This document shows positions 9,856-22,379 of a stretch of 64,000 nt of DNA, in pieces. The position numbers were made by a program, and so were the translations under genes. Origin of the DNA: Antedon mediterranea (lineage: Eukaryota > Echinodermata > Crinoidea > Comatulida > Antedonidae). Position 1 is the first letter of the stretch. Each line of letters opens with the position of its first letter. The stretch lies in contig NC_092671.1 of assembly GCF_964355755.1 (NCBI RefSeq), positions 3,917,001 to 3,981,000 of the forward strand. The letters are read 5' to 3'. The notes beneath the pieces are model-generated. The model saw only the letters and a list, made by a program, of their open reading frames with translations. It was not told the origin of the DNA and made no database searches.

Positions 9856-12800
9856 TCATGTTTGCGTGTAAATTTCATGTGGATTATAGTCTCGTATAAA
9901 TCTCGTATTATCAATATAACCGCTATCGTTATTTTGTTCTGGCACTGTTCCAAAAAGTTCCGCTTTTGAATAATGTTCTAATGAATTTAAACTTGAGTGG
10001 GATGATATCTTCCCAGAATTCATAGCTTCCCAGTCGATTAGCAATGGTCTTTCTTCAAATAAGTCAGTTTCTTTCTGATTATCTGACGACAAAGGAAAGT
10101 CTATTTTTGAATAGGGACATGTATCCGATTCTACTAAACTGCTGCTTCGTAAGTTACTACTACTTGGTCTTGGTTGGCAGTAGACAACAGCGCCTGACCT
10201 CGATTGATCGTTGTCATCAGGTCTAGATTGGTAGTCAACATCATCGTCATCAGGTGTCGGTTGGCAGTCAACATCATCAACACCATCTAGTCTCGGCTTG
10301 TAGTCGACACAATTGCCTGCTTTTGTCGGCGATAGTTCATTGTAAGAGGTATGATACGGGTTTGCCTTCTTTAGTTGGTCAAATTTTTCCGGTTCCTTAG
10401 TGTTATTTCTGCACGGTTGTGTTTCTTTGCCAAACAGTTTAGACTAGACAAAATTGAAAACAGGATTTAAATGTAAAACTCTCTTCTTCTTTCGTAAAAA
10501 AGTGAAAATTAAATGCCGAACATAATAGTATTTGTATTGTTCATTTATTTAAATTATTTCTTTTCCAAAAAACATCCGATTACCTTACCTTATTTATCCA
10601 GTTGTCTGTTAGTACAAATTTATTTTTAAAATGTTTCGATCGACAATACCGGCCAAGAATGAAAACTAACGCCATAAAGAAGAAGAAGATGAAGATTACT
10701 AGTAGCGCTATGTAGGTGCTTTTGATCTGTTGGTCGTTGATGTTGGTCAACGTTGTGCCTAAATAATACAAAAGGATTAGTACTGGAATGATAAGTTGAG
10801 TGTGTAAATTGTAATGGGCCGTGATACAAACTATATGCCTGTTGTTCAATAAGGCGCGTCTCTTTTAATTCTCTATCCAGTCTGCGCCAAGTGTTGCCTA
10901 AACACACCATCAAAATAATGTGTAATAAAATGTGTGACGTAAAATTGGTGCTTGATTTCGATACAGGCTTGTTATGCATGAAATTGAACAACTTTAAGAA
11001 TATCATAGCCTAGATATCCGATACTCATTGCTGTATCTTCACATTCTACAATATTGCCTAGTATTATAGGATTTGATAATACAGCATCGTGTATCACATG
11101 TGGTGCCTGTATCATGAGGTTAGGGTATTTGACTACAGTGGAGATACATGCACATGTGAAACACATGTGATACTACCAACATATTTCTATGATACTGGGC
11201 AAATCTAGATACAGTACCGATAATCGGGTGGGAATATTATATATAACAGTGGAATAACCATAAAATAAAATAGCAAATACTCGATAAACTTACAATCTTC
11301 ACAGGGTTCTATACTTCCAGTGTCAGAAATACTGCCGACAGAATTCCACGTTTCTAACAAGACTATGTATTCTGAGCACGTTAAATTCTTCAAGATGACG
11401 TAATTCAAGGAAGCGTTCACCGTCTGATTGACGAAATCTAGAGGTTGAGTATCCGTGAGTGCATATTTAATTTCGTAACGTGTGATTTCTCCATTTTGAT
11501 CCTGAGGAGGTTCCTATGTAAATGTATTAATAAAACAATTTATTATTACTATGTATATTTTTTATAGAAAACCGGTATGTTTTTTCTTCCAAAACCTCAG
11601 CCCTTTTTTTCTGCCATTATTAGGCCTACATTTTTACATTAGATATTTGCTTAATTTGTATCTTTTTTGAGGTCTATCAAACACATGTTGCCAACAGCAT
11701 TGCTTTTACTTTCGTGTAAACAATAGAAAACCTTTGTTTGCAAACTCGAACACATTATGAAGTTTGCTATGGTATCAGTTGAGAAACTTCTGCGACTGCA
11801 GAAAACTTCAAGAATTGAACTTAGTCTGCACTGAAAAACTTATGTTTGCAAACTCAAAGTTTGTCAATAAAAGTTTCCAATGTTTCCTAGGTGTTGGCAA
11901 ACTGCGGAAAGTAAGTTGGTAGAAGTCTACACTAGCAAACTTTAGTTTAGTTGTACCTGCCAATCAACTCTGACGTCATGTGACATACACCCATTCCTTT
12001 TTGTGGAGATAATATTTGCTGGTTTGTCTGGAGCTGATGAAAGAAAAAAACACGAAATTACTATAGAAAACAGAAACATTGTTTATTGGTGGTATACCAG
12101 ATTAGTTTCTATCATGCGAAAATGACGCGTTAAGAGATATTTTCGCCTACAATAGGTTTTGTATTGCTTAGTAGCTCAAGTAGGCCTTATGTGGTGACGG
12201 GGATTAGATGGTGTGAGTGGGGTGGGAGGATGAGTAGTGATTGTTGTAGTGGTTGCCGCTGAGTAAAAATGACATTTGCAATGCAATACGAACCTTTACT
12301 AAGTGTCCATACTTCAAACGTACACACATCACTCTCGGTACCAACACCTCCATACTTCGAAATTATACTGATATTGAACATACTATTAGCCGTAAGACCA
12401 GAGAATGACTGGGGTTTAGGCAACTTCTCAAATTCTCCGTAGACAACTGGTTCAATCTTAATTAAACAAAACACAGAATAGAGCCCATATGATTTTAAGT
12501 AACAAGATATGAAAAATATCGTATTATATCAATGTGATGAACACACGTCACGAAATCATCATCAGGGCTGTATAATTTAGTAGCCGAAAAATAAGTTGCA
12601 GTGGAAATAAAGAATTTTCTAAAATATCTTTGTGTAGTGTTGAGTTCAATATCAGATCTATCAGCTTAGACCATGTGATTATGGTACTAAAAATAAACTA
12701 CATAAGCTCTGTCTACACTATCAAACTGTATGTTACAAAAACTGTGCTACCACTACCATATTTGGGCATATTACTACCGTATTTGGGCACATCGCACTTG

Positions 12801-15800
12801 GCTGGGGAAGTCCTCGACATTTCGGTTGTTGTGCTACAACCGTACGTCTGCTGGCTTGAGTTGAATTCTAAATCTTAGACCCAACATATTTCCCCTTGGA
12901 GTCACATAGTGTACCACAAACCAACTTTACTGCGTTTATTCGCCATGCAAATGAACAATATCAGATATTTTGTCATTTGCGTTAGTAATTCCAAGCGAGT
13001 TCTAGTCCTAATAATATCAAAATTGTCTTACATTTTCACCATTAATCTTAAATTTTGACGATACACCATATCCAAGAAGTCCGTCAGACATGCGTATAAC
13101 ATTTCCATTTTCGTCATAATACGGTGATTCTGGAGCTTGTACATACATGCTGATATGATCATTTGATGCGGTTATTGTGACGTCATTATCAGTTGGACAA
13201 GAAACACCTAGACAAAAAACACATCCAGTGTAAATCCACATACCAGGACTATTCAATATCCTATTCAGTTTCATGTGAATTTAATGGCTATTTTATAACA
13301 TCATATGTTAATATATTATAATAATCATTTCAAATTAACTAATTACAAACATTTCAATAAAGAGTTTTAGAATTTAGTCTGTGTCTGTGGTGTTTAATAA
13401 CATTATTAAGATAATATATTACAATTTTTGCGGTATCTATTTACATTGTTAAAACATTTCCTTCCAATTTTAAGCCTCAAATCAAATTTGCATTCTATAA
13501 TATGGGCTCTAATCAAGCCCAGATTTGATTAGATCTTTTCAATTCACGTCCTGTTGGTAAAGTTGATTAAACTTAAAATCAAGAAATGTTTATTATAAAT
13601 CATTAAAAAAAATAAAATGGTTGCAACTTACTGTTGGTTCTTTTCTGATTGAAATCTTGGCATTTCTCTTCAGGGTTTTCGTTTATTGCTGTATTAACAC
13701 AGACTGTCCAGTCGATCATCAGGATATCATTTCCGTTTGGGTTGAAAGTTGGTTCGTTGTCTAAAATGCCCAGAAAACAACTTGTAGCATTGATATTCTG
13801 GCAGTTTGCAGGATAAGTCCAACTGTAATGTTACATTGTAAATAAGAAATTTCAGTATTGTTAATTAGTGGAAGATCCACGATTCTGAAAATAGAAATTG
13901 GGAATGGGTAGTGGAGAGCATGGACCTGTAAAATAATTGTTTATATTTTAAAAACGTGTTGGGAGGCTCAATGAACCGCTGATGGTGTAGCCTAGAAGAC
14001 TGGGGTAATAGGTCTACATATAAAAGAACGTTTCACATCACCTCTTTGTTATTTTCAAATATTGAAATTAGTTATATTTTAAGATAGACATATTTGCTTA
14101 TTAAAGAGATAAATTATTAGGCGTGCGTATTGAACTTTCTTATGAACTTAAAGTATATCCTATACATAGTTTTCAAAGTTGCATCTTAAACCTTGGTTCA
14201 CACTAGGACAACGCAAGCACGTAACCGCACCGCAACAATTTGACCAATCACAAGCGATGGATCATCCGAACTGTCGCTTGTGATTGGTCAACTCACTTGC
14301 ATTGCGCCTCATTCGCGCTGCGTTGTTATCCAAGTGGGAACTATACGCTTTATCAAAATTATCACTTATTTAAATCAGTATTATTTATTTTTTTATATAT
14401 ACCGTGACTCATCCTGTGTGTATTTTACCGAAAAGTGTTCAACATCTCTTATCGGTTTCCATGAGACTGTCGTTTCCAAATTTAAAGTCTTTACTTGTAA
14501 GTCTGCTAGATGTGAAACTAGACAAATAGAAATTGAAACATTTAAAAAGATGTTTTCTTTATTTTGTTAACTTTAAAATAGCTGGACAATTTATTCGATT
14601 CACATGAGTGATCATTCGTTTCTGGAGCTTGTTTGCCCACTTTCTCTTTATCATGATTTGTTTTATTTTGCGCGAATATAATCGTCATTTGGAAAACATA
14701 CTTTATTTAGCGATTGCCAATAACGAATTGTTACGACAAAGCGTCTCTGTGGTAACGTATAGTAACGTAATTTGACGTAACAAGTACGAATGTGAAAATT
14801 CATGCATCTTAGCATGTCATTAATCCTCGCGAAACGTATAGGCTACATGCTGAGGTATAGTCATGCCCAAAGTATCTATCTAGTTAAGTGTTTCTAATGC
14901 TGTAGACCTATTCCTTTACGAGTGTTATATTTTTTCTCAAACTATGACACGCCATTTGTGTTTATATTTTTTACCAATATTAAGCCGAAGGCCGTCTAGA
15001 ACATAGACTGCACAGTATACTAGTACTACACGTAGTGCAGCAAGGATACATACAACGCTTTAACTCACGGGTAAATGTTTGTATCTCTTCAAGCCCAATG
15101 ACAAATTTAAGAAACCGACACTTCTGGTATAATGGAACACGAGAAAGGCGATGTTACATGTAAACATAGAGGAATGAGTAAACACCCATTTAAAGGCAAT
15201 CGCGCGTTAATACCAATTTTGCCACACAAAGGCGTTATAAACGCATTATTAATACACTGCATTTTTATGGTTGATACATATTTATTTAATATTATTTGAT
15301 TAATTGCCTAGCTTTAAGAAACTATGCTTATACGATCTCATTGTTAAAGTTTGTAAAATAATCATGCTTGAAGGATGCTGAACATAGGCCTATATTTTAC
15401 AATAAATGTTTACATAGTTTGTATATTATGTTTATGCAGTGCGTTATAATTCATAAGTACCGTAATATTGAGTGTAAAGTAAAGTTGAACAGCAGTTTAT
15501 GGACTCTTTTTATTATAATAGTGCCATTATGCTCTCAAAATTTACTTTTACTATTCTATGATAAAATGATTAGATTAGAAGTATATAGTTTTTTAGTTAT
15601 TGCATGTAGGCCTATTATAGATTGAAGTTTTTTTATACCAAATGTATGATCTTATGTAGACTTAAATGGTTAGATGTGTGCCCAGGCCTATTGTGAACGT
15701 GTTTTACTTCAACTAGGCCTACATCAGTTTATTTAGTTTGTATACTTCTGAGTCATATTCAATTCTTGGATGTGTGATATTGGAATTTCCCTGTGCGTTA

Positions 15801-16849
15801 CCGGATTGATAATATATATAGTGTACTATGTCAACTTGACCAAAATCAATATGCCAAATCATCGTCCATGTTTATAACGTTTAGGCTTAACGCTAATAAT
15901 TCTTATCGTTGCTCATCAATATTAGTCAAAGTTCACAAGATAAGAATATTTATTGTAAATTATTCATCAAATGATTGTCAATTCGTGGCTTTCAAATTTC
16001 AAACAAAAATATTCATTGTCGATTTCAGAGAACTACTGTAATACAACAATTATTATCATTTGATTACGTCACTTAAATACTCTAAAATAAATCCCTGAAT
16101 CTCTAAGGCCTATAGATATACAGGGTAGAAGTAAAGTATTTGTAGTGTTGATTTGAGAGAAAGTTTATCGTCCTCTTTTCGTAAGCCCTAAAATGAATAC
16201 TATAACCAGATTGTTGGTTCTGGAACCGCCCTTTCGTAAGCCCTAAAATGAATACTATAACCAGATTGTTGGTTCTGGAACCGCCCTTTCGTAAGCCCTA
16301 AAATGAATACTATAACCAGATTGTTGGTTCTGGAACCGCCCTTTGCGATGTCAGGTACAATTAAACATTACTCTTTATAAAGAAGATTAGGCCTACATCA
16401 TGTGCACCTTAATTACAGCAATACACCATAATAGTAGACTCTGCATATTGAGCGTGTTCATTATTTCAATTTCAATGTGAAAGTCCTCGGCTGCACTGTG
16501 AGGTGAAGGTGAGTCCCGTGTTCTCTGAACGTAGGGGAGTGAGCTGTTAGGAGCTCATTGTACTAAGCCTCGGCATTATGTGGTAGGGTGGCCAGTTCCT
16601 TTCCACGCCGCCTTTTTTCTCATTTACAGCTGAGTGGACTGGGAGTTGTCGGGAATTGAACCCGGGTCTATCTGTATGACAGTCAAGTGTCTATCCAACT
16701 CCATATACGCACTGTACCATACGCAAAAAGTCACATTGACACTTGACACTACCACTACCTAAATTAATTATTTTACCTGTTGCTGACACATGTTGTACTT
16801 GTATTCCTCCAATCAACACTAAACAACAGAATAAAGTTATCCTGGACAT
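9856..16849 (-). CDS. Type I membrane receptor, FN3 / class I cytokine-receptor-like
   Basis: Seven contiguous coding exons keep frame to a stop: 13822-13632, 13207-13032, 12456-12294, 12033-11957, 11513-11294, 10758-10589 and 10443-9856 (527 residues). The ectodomain has a cysteine-rich N-terminal part (WTYPANC...CVNT...EEKC), a first FN3-like domain (...LTANSMFNISIISKYGGVG...C) and a typical FN3 domain (APDKPANI...VRVDWQEPPQDQNGEITRYEIKY...). A helix (YIALLVIFIFFFFMALVFIL) crosses the membrane. The 195-residue tail has tyrosines in VDYQS, CPYSKI, SGYIDN and REYN-like contexts. Exon 16849-16777 (MSRITLFCCLVLIGG..., a good signal peptide) is probably exon 1. Its phase 1 end does not fit the phase 2 start of the 13822 exon, so at least one exon between 13.9 and 16.7 kb is missing from my model. 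No WSXWS motif is seen. It could be gp130/Domeless-like or another FN3 receptor. Confidence 0.65.
12703..12800. mobile_element. MITE, TTAAGCTCTGTCTACACTA family, partial copy
   Basis: It has the left end taagctctgtctacactatc and the family's 'accatatttgggcatat' interior, but no right terminal repeat. It is a truncated or decayed copy inside a receptor-gene intron. Confidence 0.65.
14190..14349. mobile_element. MITE, 'GGTTCCCACTAG' family, receptor intron copy
   Basis: The left end ttggttcacactagg is mirrored by ccaagtgggaact. The interior carries a long inverted repeat around ttgaccaatcacaagcga / tcgcttgtgattggtcaa. Relatives are at 20935, 40015 and 57.1 kb. TTAA precedes the left end. Confidence 0.75.
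16176..16343. repeat. 55-bp tandem repeat, three copies
   Basis: gtaagccctaaaatgaatac starts at 16181, 16236 and 16291, giving an exact 55-bp period with near-identical units ending ggttctggaaccg. It lies in the first intron of the receptor gene. Confidence 0.9.
16461..16702 (-). mobile_element. tRNA-derived SINE
   Basis: On the minus strand a tRNA-like head (16702-16641) begins GGAGTTGGATAGACAC and has a B-box GGTTCAATTCC and closing GACAACTCC. A 160-bp body follows, with a conserved-looking core (GAACTGGCCACCCTACC... GCCGAGGC), and it ends in a short ATTGAAATTGAAAT tail. This is the layout of a tRNA-head SINE. It sits 75 bp downstream of the signal-peptide exon donor in the receptor intron. 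Confidence 0.65.
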
Positions 16850-17918
16850 ATTTTCCGTCTTGTTAAATGTCCCTATCCTGGTTGCGTCGTGACGTGCATG
16901 ACCAGTACCGCCTCCAGTGGTTGTAAAAAGTACAATAGCGTGCTGCATTTGTGTTAAACCTAATCAGTCGGGTCATTAAACTGACAATGTTTGTATTTTG
17001 ATAACATACAATTTCTATTCCGTGCTTTTATAATACGGACCCGGAAATATGGATTTCAGTGTAGACAAACAATAATGATAATAATACGAAACAAAGAATT
17101 AAACACAATATTTTGTTTGAAGTTCTCCCATGCGGAAGATTATTTAATATAAAAATCGATTATAATGGCAAAGGATTTCCATTCATATATTCCTGATATG
17201 TTCGACAAAATTATGATGATACAGCCTTTTCTGCAAATGTTTTGATTTATTCGTAGGGTATACTCTAATTCTATATTAATAATTATTATTTTAGTACCAT
17301 GCAAGAGTCACAATAGCAAATAAGTAAAAATATTCATTTAGAGGGAAAAAAAAGTTTCGTATTCTATACTGGTATTGTTACGCCTACATATTATGTCCTA
17401 ATGTTTACTTTTTATCGTATTCAGTAAGTTAGTTTCAATGTATATGTAAATAGAAACCAAACGTTACCGCTGTCGTAAAACTTCAATCAAATACAAATCA
17501 TAATTATGTAAATAATTGTATGTTAAACCATGGAGCTATAAAATGTTAACTAATTCCTCTGGTATCCTGGATTCAGGTGTTTGTGATAGATCATCAGGTG
17601 TATAACATCATCATCAAGATATTCTGTTAAATCACATGATACATTTTGTTGAATACAATTATTTTACATTATTTTTTTTTCTTTCTTCACAAATAATAGT
17701 ATATATTATACAATTATAGTAAGTTAATAAAACTGAAAAAAAATGTCTTATATTCAATGTGTAAGGAATGGTAGGACATAACAATAAAATATCAATTATG
17801 TATATCTTATAAACAGCGTATATCTATTACGTCATCAATATAAAATCAACCAAGACACATTTTATATTAGTTGCATATAGTAACCGTTCATATTGTGTAT
17901 TTCTTTTAGATTCTTTTA

Positions 17919-20506
17919 TCATTTACTTTTCTTCTTTTTTCCTTGAGATTTTTCTTTCTCTTGAGCTGCAAGTTTTGCCATTGTTTCAGCAAAGCTCATA
18001 GCACTACTTCTCATATCTGTTGTTTCGTTCGAAGTTCTTCCTAATCTATCACCTCGCCACTTTGTTTCCTATAAAAAAAAGAGATTTTTTTCACGGGATG
18101 CTTATTTGATCATAGGAATTATTTACCGATTTTCAATGGCTTTACAACCGTAAATCAACCAGATGGTGATGATAATTTTTCAAAGTAATATAAATTTGAA
18201 TAAATGTTGGTGCTTTTTATATTTGATAATAATAATTGATTAATATCAAGTTTTTTTAACTTATTTTTTTATAAAACTTTTAGTCTATTCAAAATTCAAT
18301 ATATTTCCAAAGAGAGTATAAAATAAAAGCCATAATTATTATTTATAATAAAAAAATGAATTGAAAAATTATAAACACGGAGCTGCCCTTTAAGTTACCC
18401 AGAAACACTACCGTATCTCTTTGTGCATATATCAATTCTAACAATTGTGGGAAATTCCCCGTGTGTCGGTATCGTATAATATTGATTTTCTCAATACTTT
18501 CATGATTTCCGAATCGAAAATCGAACCATAAATGTTTACAGAAGCTAGAATACAAAAGATATATGCGCGTATAAAACACAGAGTAGGAGTGTCTGTGGAG
18601 CTCGGTGGCGCACGCGCTCTTCTTTCTGTAGCCACACCAGGAGGGGTTTATTTTACAACTCCCTGGCAAAACTCAATTGATCAACTTGTTCATATCAATT
18701 GCTTTTGCCAGAATATCATCATAATTTAACTAGTTTCTAGATATCATTTGACCGACATTTCATTTTCAAGGTTATTAAATCCAATATTCAATAAATTACA
18801 TCTGATTATTTGATGTTTAGTTAAGCGTGCCAATATGAGTTTGTTTATCAAGACGACCGTAAATGGTATAAATTATAAAGCCAAGATGGTGGCATTACCT
18901 ACCCTCACTGTTGCTTTAATTCCCTGTGATCTCTGAGAACCTCGAATTGATCCATTTCTACTGAATTTCCCTGAAAAGTGAGGTAACTATTTAAAAAATA
19001 TACCCAAGTGTTAATTTTCTTTTCACTTATCTTGTTTTTACATGGTTAGACTTGACAAACTGAAGTGGAGAAATCTACTAAACAAATTACATATGTAAAT
19101 AATTACAATAGCTGATTAATCAGTAATAATATAATCAGGGAAGAGTTTTAACTCTTCCCTGATATAACGTTAAATCATTATAAGATAATAAAAACAAAAT
19201 GTAGGCCTACTACTGAAACGTATCAGTGTGCCATGGTATTACTCGAGTCGTAAATTCGTTTTGTACGGCCAGAATTCGGAAGGTACAATAAGAAAACATG
19301 CCATTTCCACTTCTTAAAATTTCACTCAAAATTGCCAAAAAAATGTATAAGGTAACATGCTTATAAAATAAGTCTCAGCTTGAGTTTAGAAAGAGTGAAG
19401 TAGAAAGTGTCGTGAAGTTACAACCATGAGACTATAGGACACAACTTAGGAGGGTTGAACCCTACACTTTGGAATTGGAAGGCAAGCATTAACGACCGCA
19501 GCTTTCAACATGTACGCCTATATTTGTTCTGTTTATTTATATAACGTGTTGTCGATGATGATTGTGTTACATACAGTTTTATAGGCTTTCGTTGTTTCAC
19601 TGGCAATAACTGGCATTATTCGATACCGTAATATAATGGCCTTAAGATAAGATAAGATAAGATAACTTTTATTGATCCTCAAAAAGGAAATTCATTGCTC
19701 GTCATAATAACAAAGAAAACACAATAAAAACAAATATAGCATAAAACCATTCATATAAAAACATCTAACAAATTACAAGATAAAATTATCTTCTTGACTT
19801 CCTGTACTGGATGATACCGGAGGGAATAAAGGATTTAGCAAATCGATTTGTTTTCACACTGAGGAGCCTCAATCTACCACTTGGATTAAGTTGGTCTATG
19901 ATCACTTTGTGGAGAGGATGAGAGGCATCCGACTCAATGCGTTCGAAATCTTTCTGGAGGTGTTCTAGGTGCACATCGGTAAAGGAAGGCAGTTCCAGAC
20001 CAATCATTTTACCAGCCCGACGGATGAAAGTTTCAAGGCGTCCTTTATTCCCTCCGGTAACATTACCAGCCCAACAGGAGAGGCAATACGTCCAAACACT
20101 ACAAATAACGGATCTATAGAACGAAAGTAACATCAAATCACAGGAGTTAAATTTATATAAAGTTCTCATACAATACATTCTGGGATTTAATTTTTTGCTG
20201 ATGAAGTCTATATGGTCTCCCCAACTCAGTTTATCATTGAAAACAATTCCTAGATACTTGTACTGGTCAACAATTTCAATTTCTTTACCTTTGATAGTGA
20301 TTGGTTGAAAATTAAATTTATGTTTAGTCCTAAAATCAATGATCATCTCCTTTGTTTTTTTATGCATTTATTTGTAGATAATTATCGTCACAAAATTTAA
20401 CAAATCTTTGTATTTCGCTACGATAATTGCTTAAAAAGAAATGAAAAAATGGATTCTTACCCTCTGAAGGTGTTTGTGTCCGTGTTACTACCTTCTTATC
20501 AGCCAT
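17919..20506 (-). CDS. Small basic protein of 85 residues, unrecognised, three exons
   Basis: Exons are 20506-20461 (start MADKKVVTRTQTPSE), 18970-18909 (GKFSRNGSIRGSQRSQGIK) and 18068-17919 (ETKWRGDRLGRT...KLAAQEKEKSQ, then a lysine-rich tail and stop). Junctions are GAGG|GTAAGA, CTTTTCAG|GG, ACA|GTGAGG and TTATAG|GAA, and the frame closes exactly (258 nt). The protein is hydrophilic with no signal peptide or membrane helix. Its middle has RGDRLGR and a short amphipathic stretch (SSAMSFAETMAKLAAQEKEK), and the C-terminus is KKKK-rich. I do not recognise the family. Exon structure and coherent composition support a real gene; function is unknown. Confidence 0.6.
19647..20435 (-). mobile_element. 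Non-LTR retrotransposon (LINE) 3' fragment
   Basis: On the minus strand the frame beginning near 20435 (EIQRFVKFCDDNYLQIN) continues after one frameshift near 20370 into KKTKEMIIDF, DQYKYLGIVFNDKLSW and a C-terminal region of 190 codons ending at 19786. YKYLG...L.W is typical of the end of LINE reverse transcriptases (CR1/L2-like lineages). The 3' end is a (taaga)n microsatellite tail at 19645-19667. It is 5' truncated and inactive, inserted in the first intron of the 85-residue gene. Confidence 0.85.
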
Positions 20507-20934
20507 TGCAAAATTATTTCAACCATTTAATCTTTAAAAATATTATTAAACTCCTACAAAAACAGTGTACCATGGTTAGATGCAACTGAATATTGATATA
20601 GATCTAACTTTCCTTCTGCCTTTATTTCTGTCTTCCACTTGGTTTGCCATAATGATTGATACCCGACAAATGAATTGATTATTATGAAATATTCAACACT
20701 TGAGGAAGAGAGAAGAAATGGGAAGGGGAAATAGGGGTTTATTTATTTATTATTTTTGTAGATTCGTCCCACTTTTATGTAATTTGTGGTACATTTTTTT
20801 AATCTAATTAAATTTTAAAATGTACCATTATTAATTAGTTTGATAATACACCGTATTGTTTCACATTTACGATATTAATACAATTGGCCCAAAAAACGTA
20901 TTTAAAAGGTGTACTTTAGAAATTACTTCCTTAA

Positions 20935-21111
20935 GCGTGGTTCCCACTAGCGACGCAACGCAAGGACGTAACGCAACGCAAGTGAATTGACCAATCACAA
21001 GCGATGGCTTATTCGCTTGTGATTGCTTAGTGTCTATAACTTCGCTTGTCATTGGTTAAAACGCTTGCGTTGCGTTTACATCCTTGCGTTACGTTCTAGT
21101 GGGAACCAAGC
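20935..21111. mobile_element. MITE, 'GGTTCCCACTAG' family, best preserved copy
   Basis: TTAA-gcgtggttcccactag at the left is mirrored by ctagtgggaaccaagc-TTTA at the right. Internal inverted repeats contain ttgaccaatcacaagcga. It is about 177 bp and non-coding. Confidence 0.85.
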
Positions 21112-21378
21112 TTTATACTTATTTCTACTTTATTTACACCTAAATATGTTTATTTTAATTATTTCATGGTAAAGAAGAAAAAAGAATTGTTTGTACATTA
21201 CTGTAGATAAAATTAATATTTGATGATATTGATAACAGATTTTTAACTGAATTAATTAATTTATGTCTAATTTAGTTTTCATCGAAATTTACCCGCTGCA
21301 AATCAATCCATTGTATTTCGAAAATCGGTCATTGCGTGTTAGAAAATTTTAAAAAAAACCCGTCACTTCCTAGAAAAA

Positions 21379-21591
21379 GAAGCGAATAACTGATAAGGTG
21401 CACGCAGCATAGTTAAGTAGCTGTGTAGTCATAAGTGGTCAAGTAGTCCAAAACTATCATAAGTTTGTTTATCATTGTAATCTTCTTTCTCTCGTACCTT
21501 ATCGTAATGTTGATTTACCAAGTTAAGCCTGAAATCAGCAAACTGGAGAGGGCTCCTGACATTTCAAACGCATACGGATTTATTTCGTCAC
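21379..21591. repeat. Dispersed about 210-bp repeat, copy 1
   Basis: It is colinear with 33718-33929: actgataaggt..cacgcagca, taatcttctttctct, atcgtaatgttgatttacca, ctggagagggctcct and a shared right end aacgcatacggatttatttc. No terminal inverted repeat and no ORF were found. It may be a SINE-like or MITE remnant. Confidence 0.75.
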
Positions 21592-22207
21592 CGGGTATTG
21601 TCACCGCCATTTACAGGATGATATCAAATACAATTTGACAAACTTTAACAAAAATACATGAAACTACATTCAAACATAGGAATTTTAATAAAATTGAGTA
21701 AAGAATCAATATTTGTTCTCAATTATGACGCTAGGCCTACTGGTTTTTACTGTTTGTTGTACACAATATGTACAATTAATTGTGTATCGCTACAAAAGGC
21801 GAAATTAATCAACTTAGGCCAATGTATTGTTTTTATTGAGGCAATAATAAAATTGCCAGCTGAAATCAGTAAGATTTTTTATTTTATAGAATTCTTGTTT
21901 CAAGCAAATGTTTTCTTAAAATAAGTAATAACTTATTCTATAGATTCTTGTTTCAAGCCATATTTTCTGAAGTAAGAATTCTTTTTAAAAAAATTACTTA
22001 TTTTAAAAAATATAATTTTTTTTTCTTACTTAGAATTTTGTTGTGTGATGATACTACAGTTGTACTCAGATAACACGGTAATCAATGCTTTGAACTATTG
22101 GCGGGGAATAGTATATTTGAGGCGTTTATTACCAAACATCACAATTTATAATCACTGCACTTCCACTACAAGGCAGACGTGTGTCTTACTTGAGATTGTA
22201 GTAGAGT

Positions 22208-22305
22208 TGTTTTCGTCGTGATAAAAATAGCTGTTTTCGTTGTGATAAAAATAGCTGTTTTTGTCGTAATAAAAATAGCTGTTTTTCTTGTGATAAAAAT
22301 AGGAA
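22208..22305. repeat. 26-bp tandem repeat, about four copies
   Basis: Units of the form gtgataaaaatagctgtttt with cgtcgt/cttgt variation repeat every 26-27 bp. A separate (cgt)n run lies at 22621-22637. Confidence 0.75.
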
Positions 22306-22379
22306 CGAGTGGAGAAATCTAGTGAGGTGTATGTATTTCCAAGGCAGCCCAGGAGGAAAAGCACATGTACCTCTCGGAG

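Noticed and set aside
15060-15205. Candidate missing exon of the receptor gene (minus strand, containing FTCNIAF and a GTGAGT donor)
   Set aside because: Its phase 0 end does not fit the phase 2 start required by the 13822-13632 exon, and the sequence does not look like an Ig or FN3 domain.
18343-18729. Overlapping ORFs on both strands around 18.5 kb
   Set aside because: They lie in the intron of the 85-residue gene, show no domain and are not needed by any splice model.
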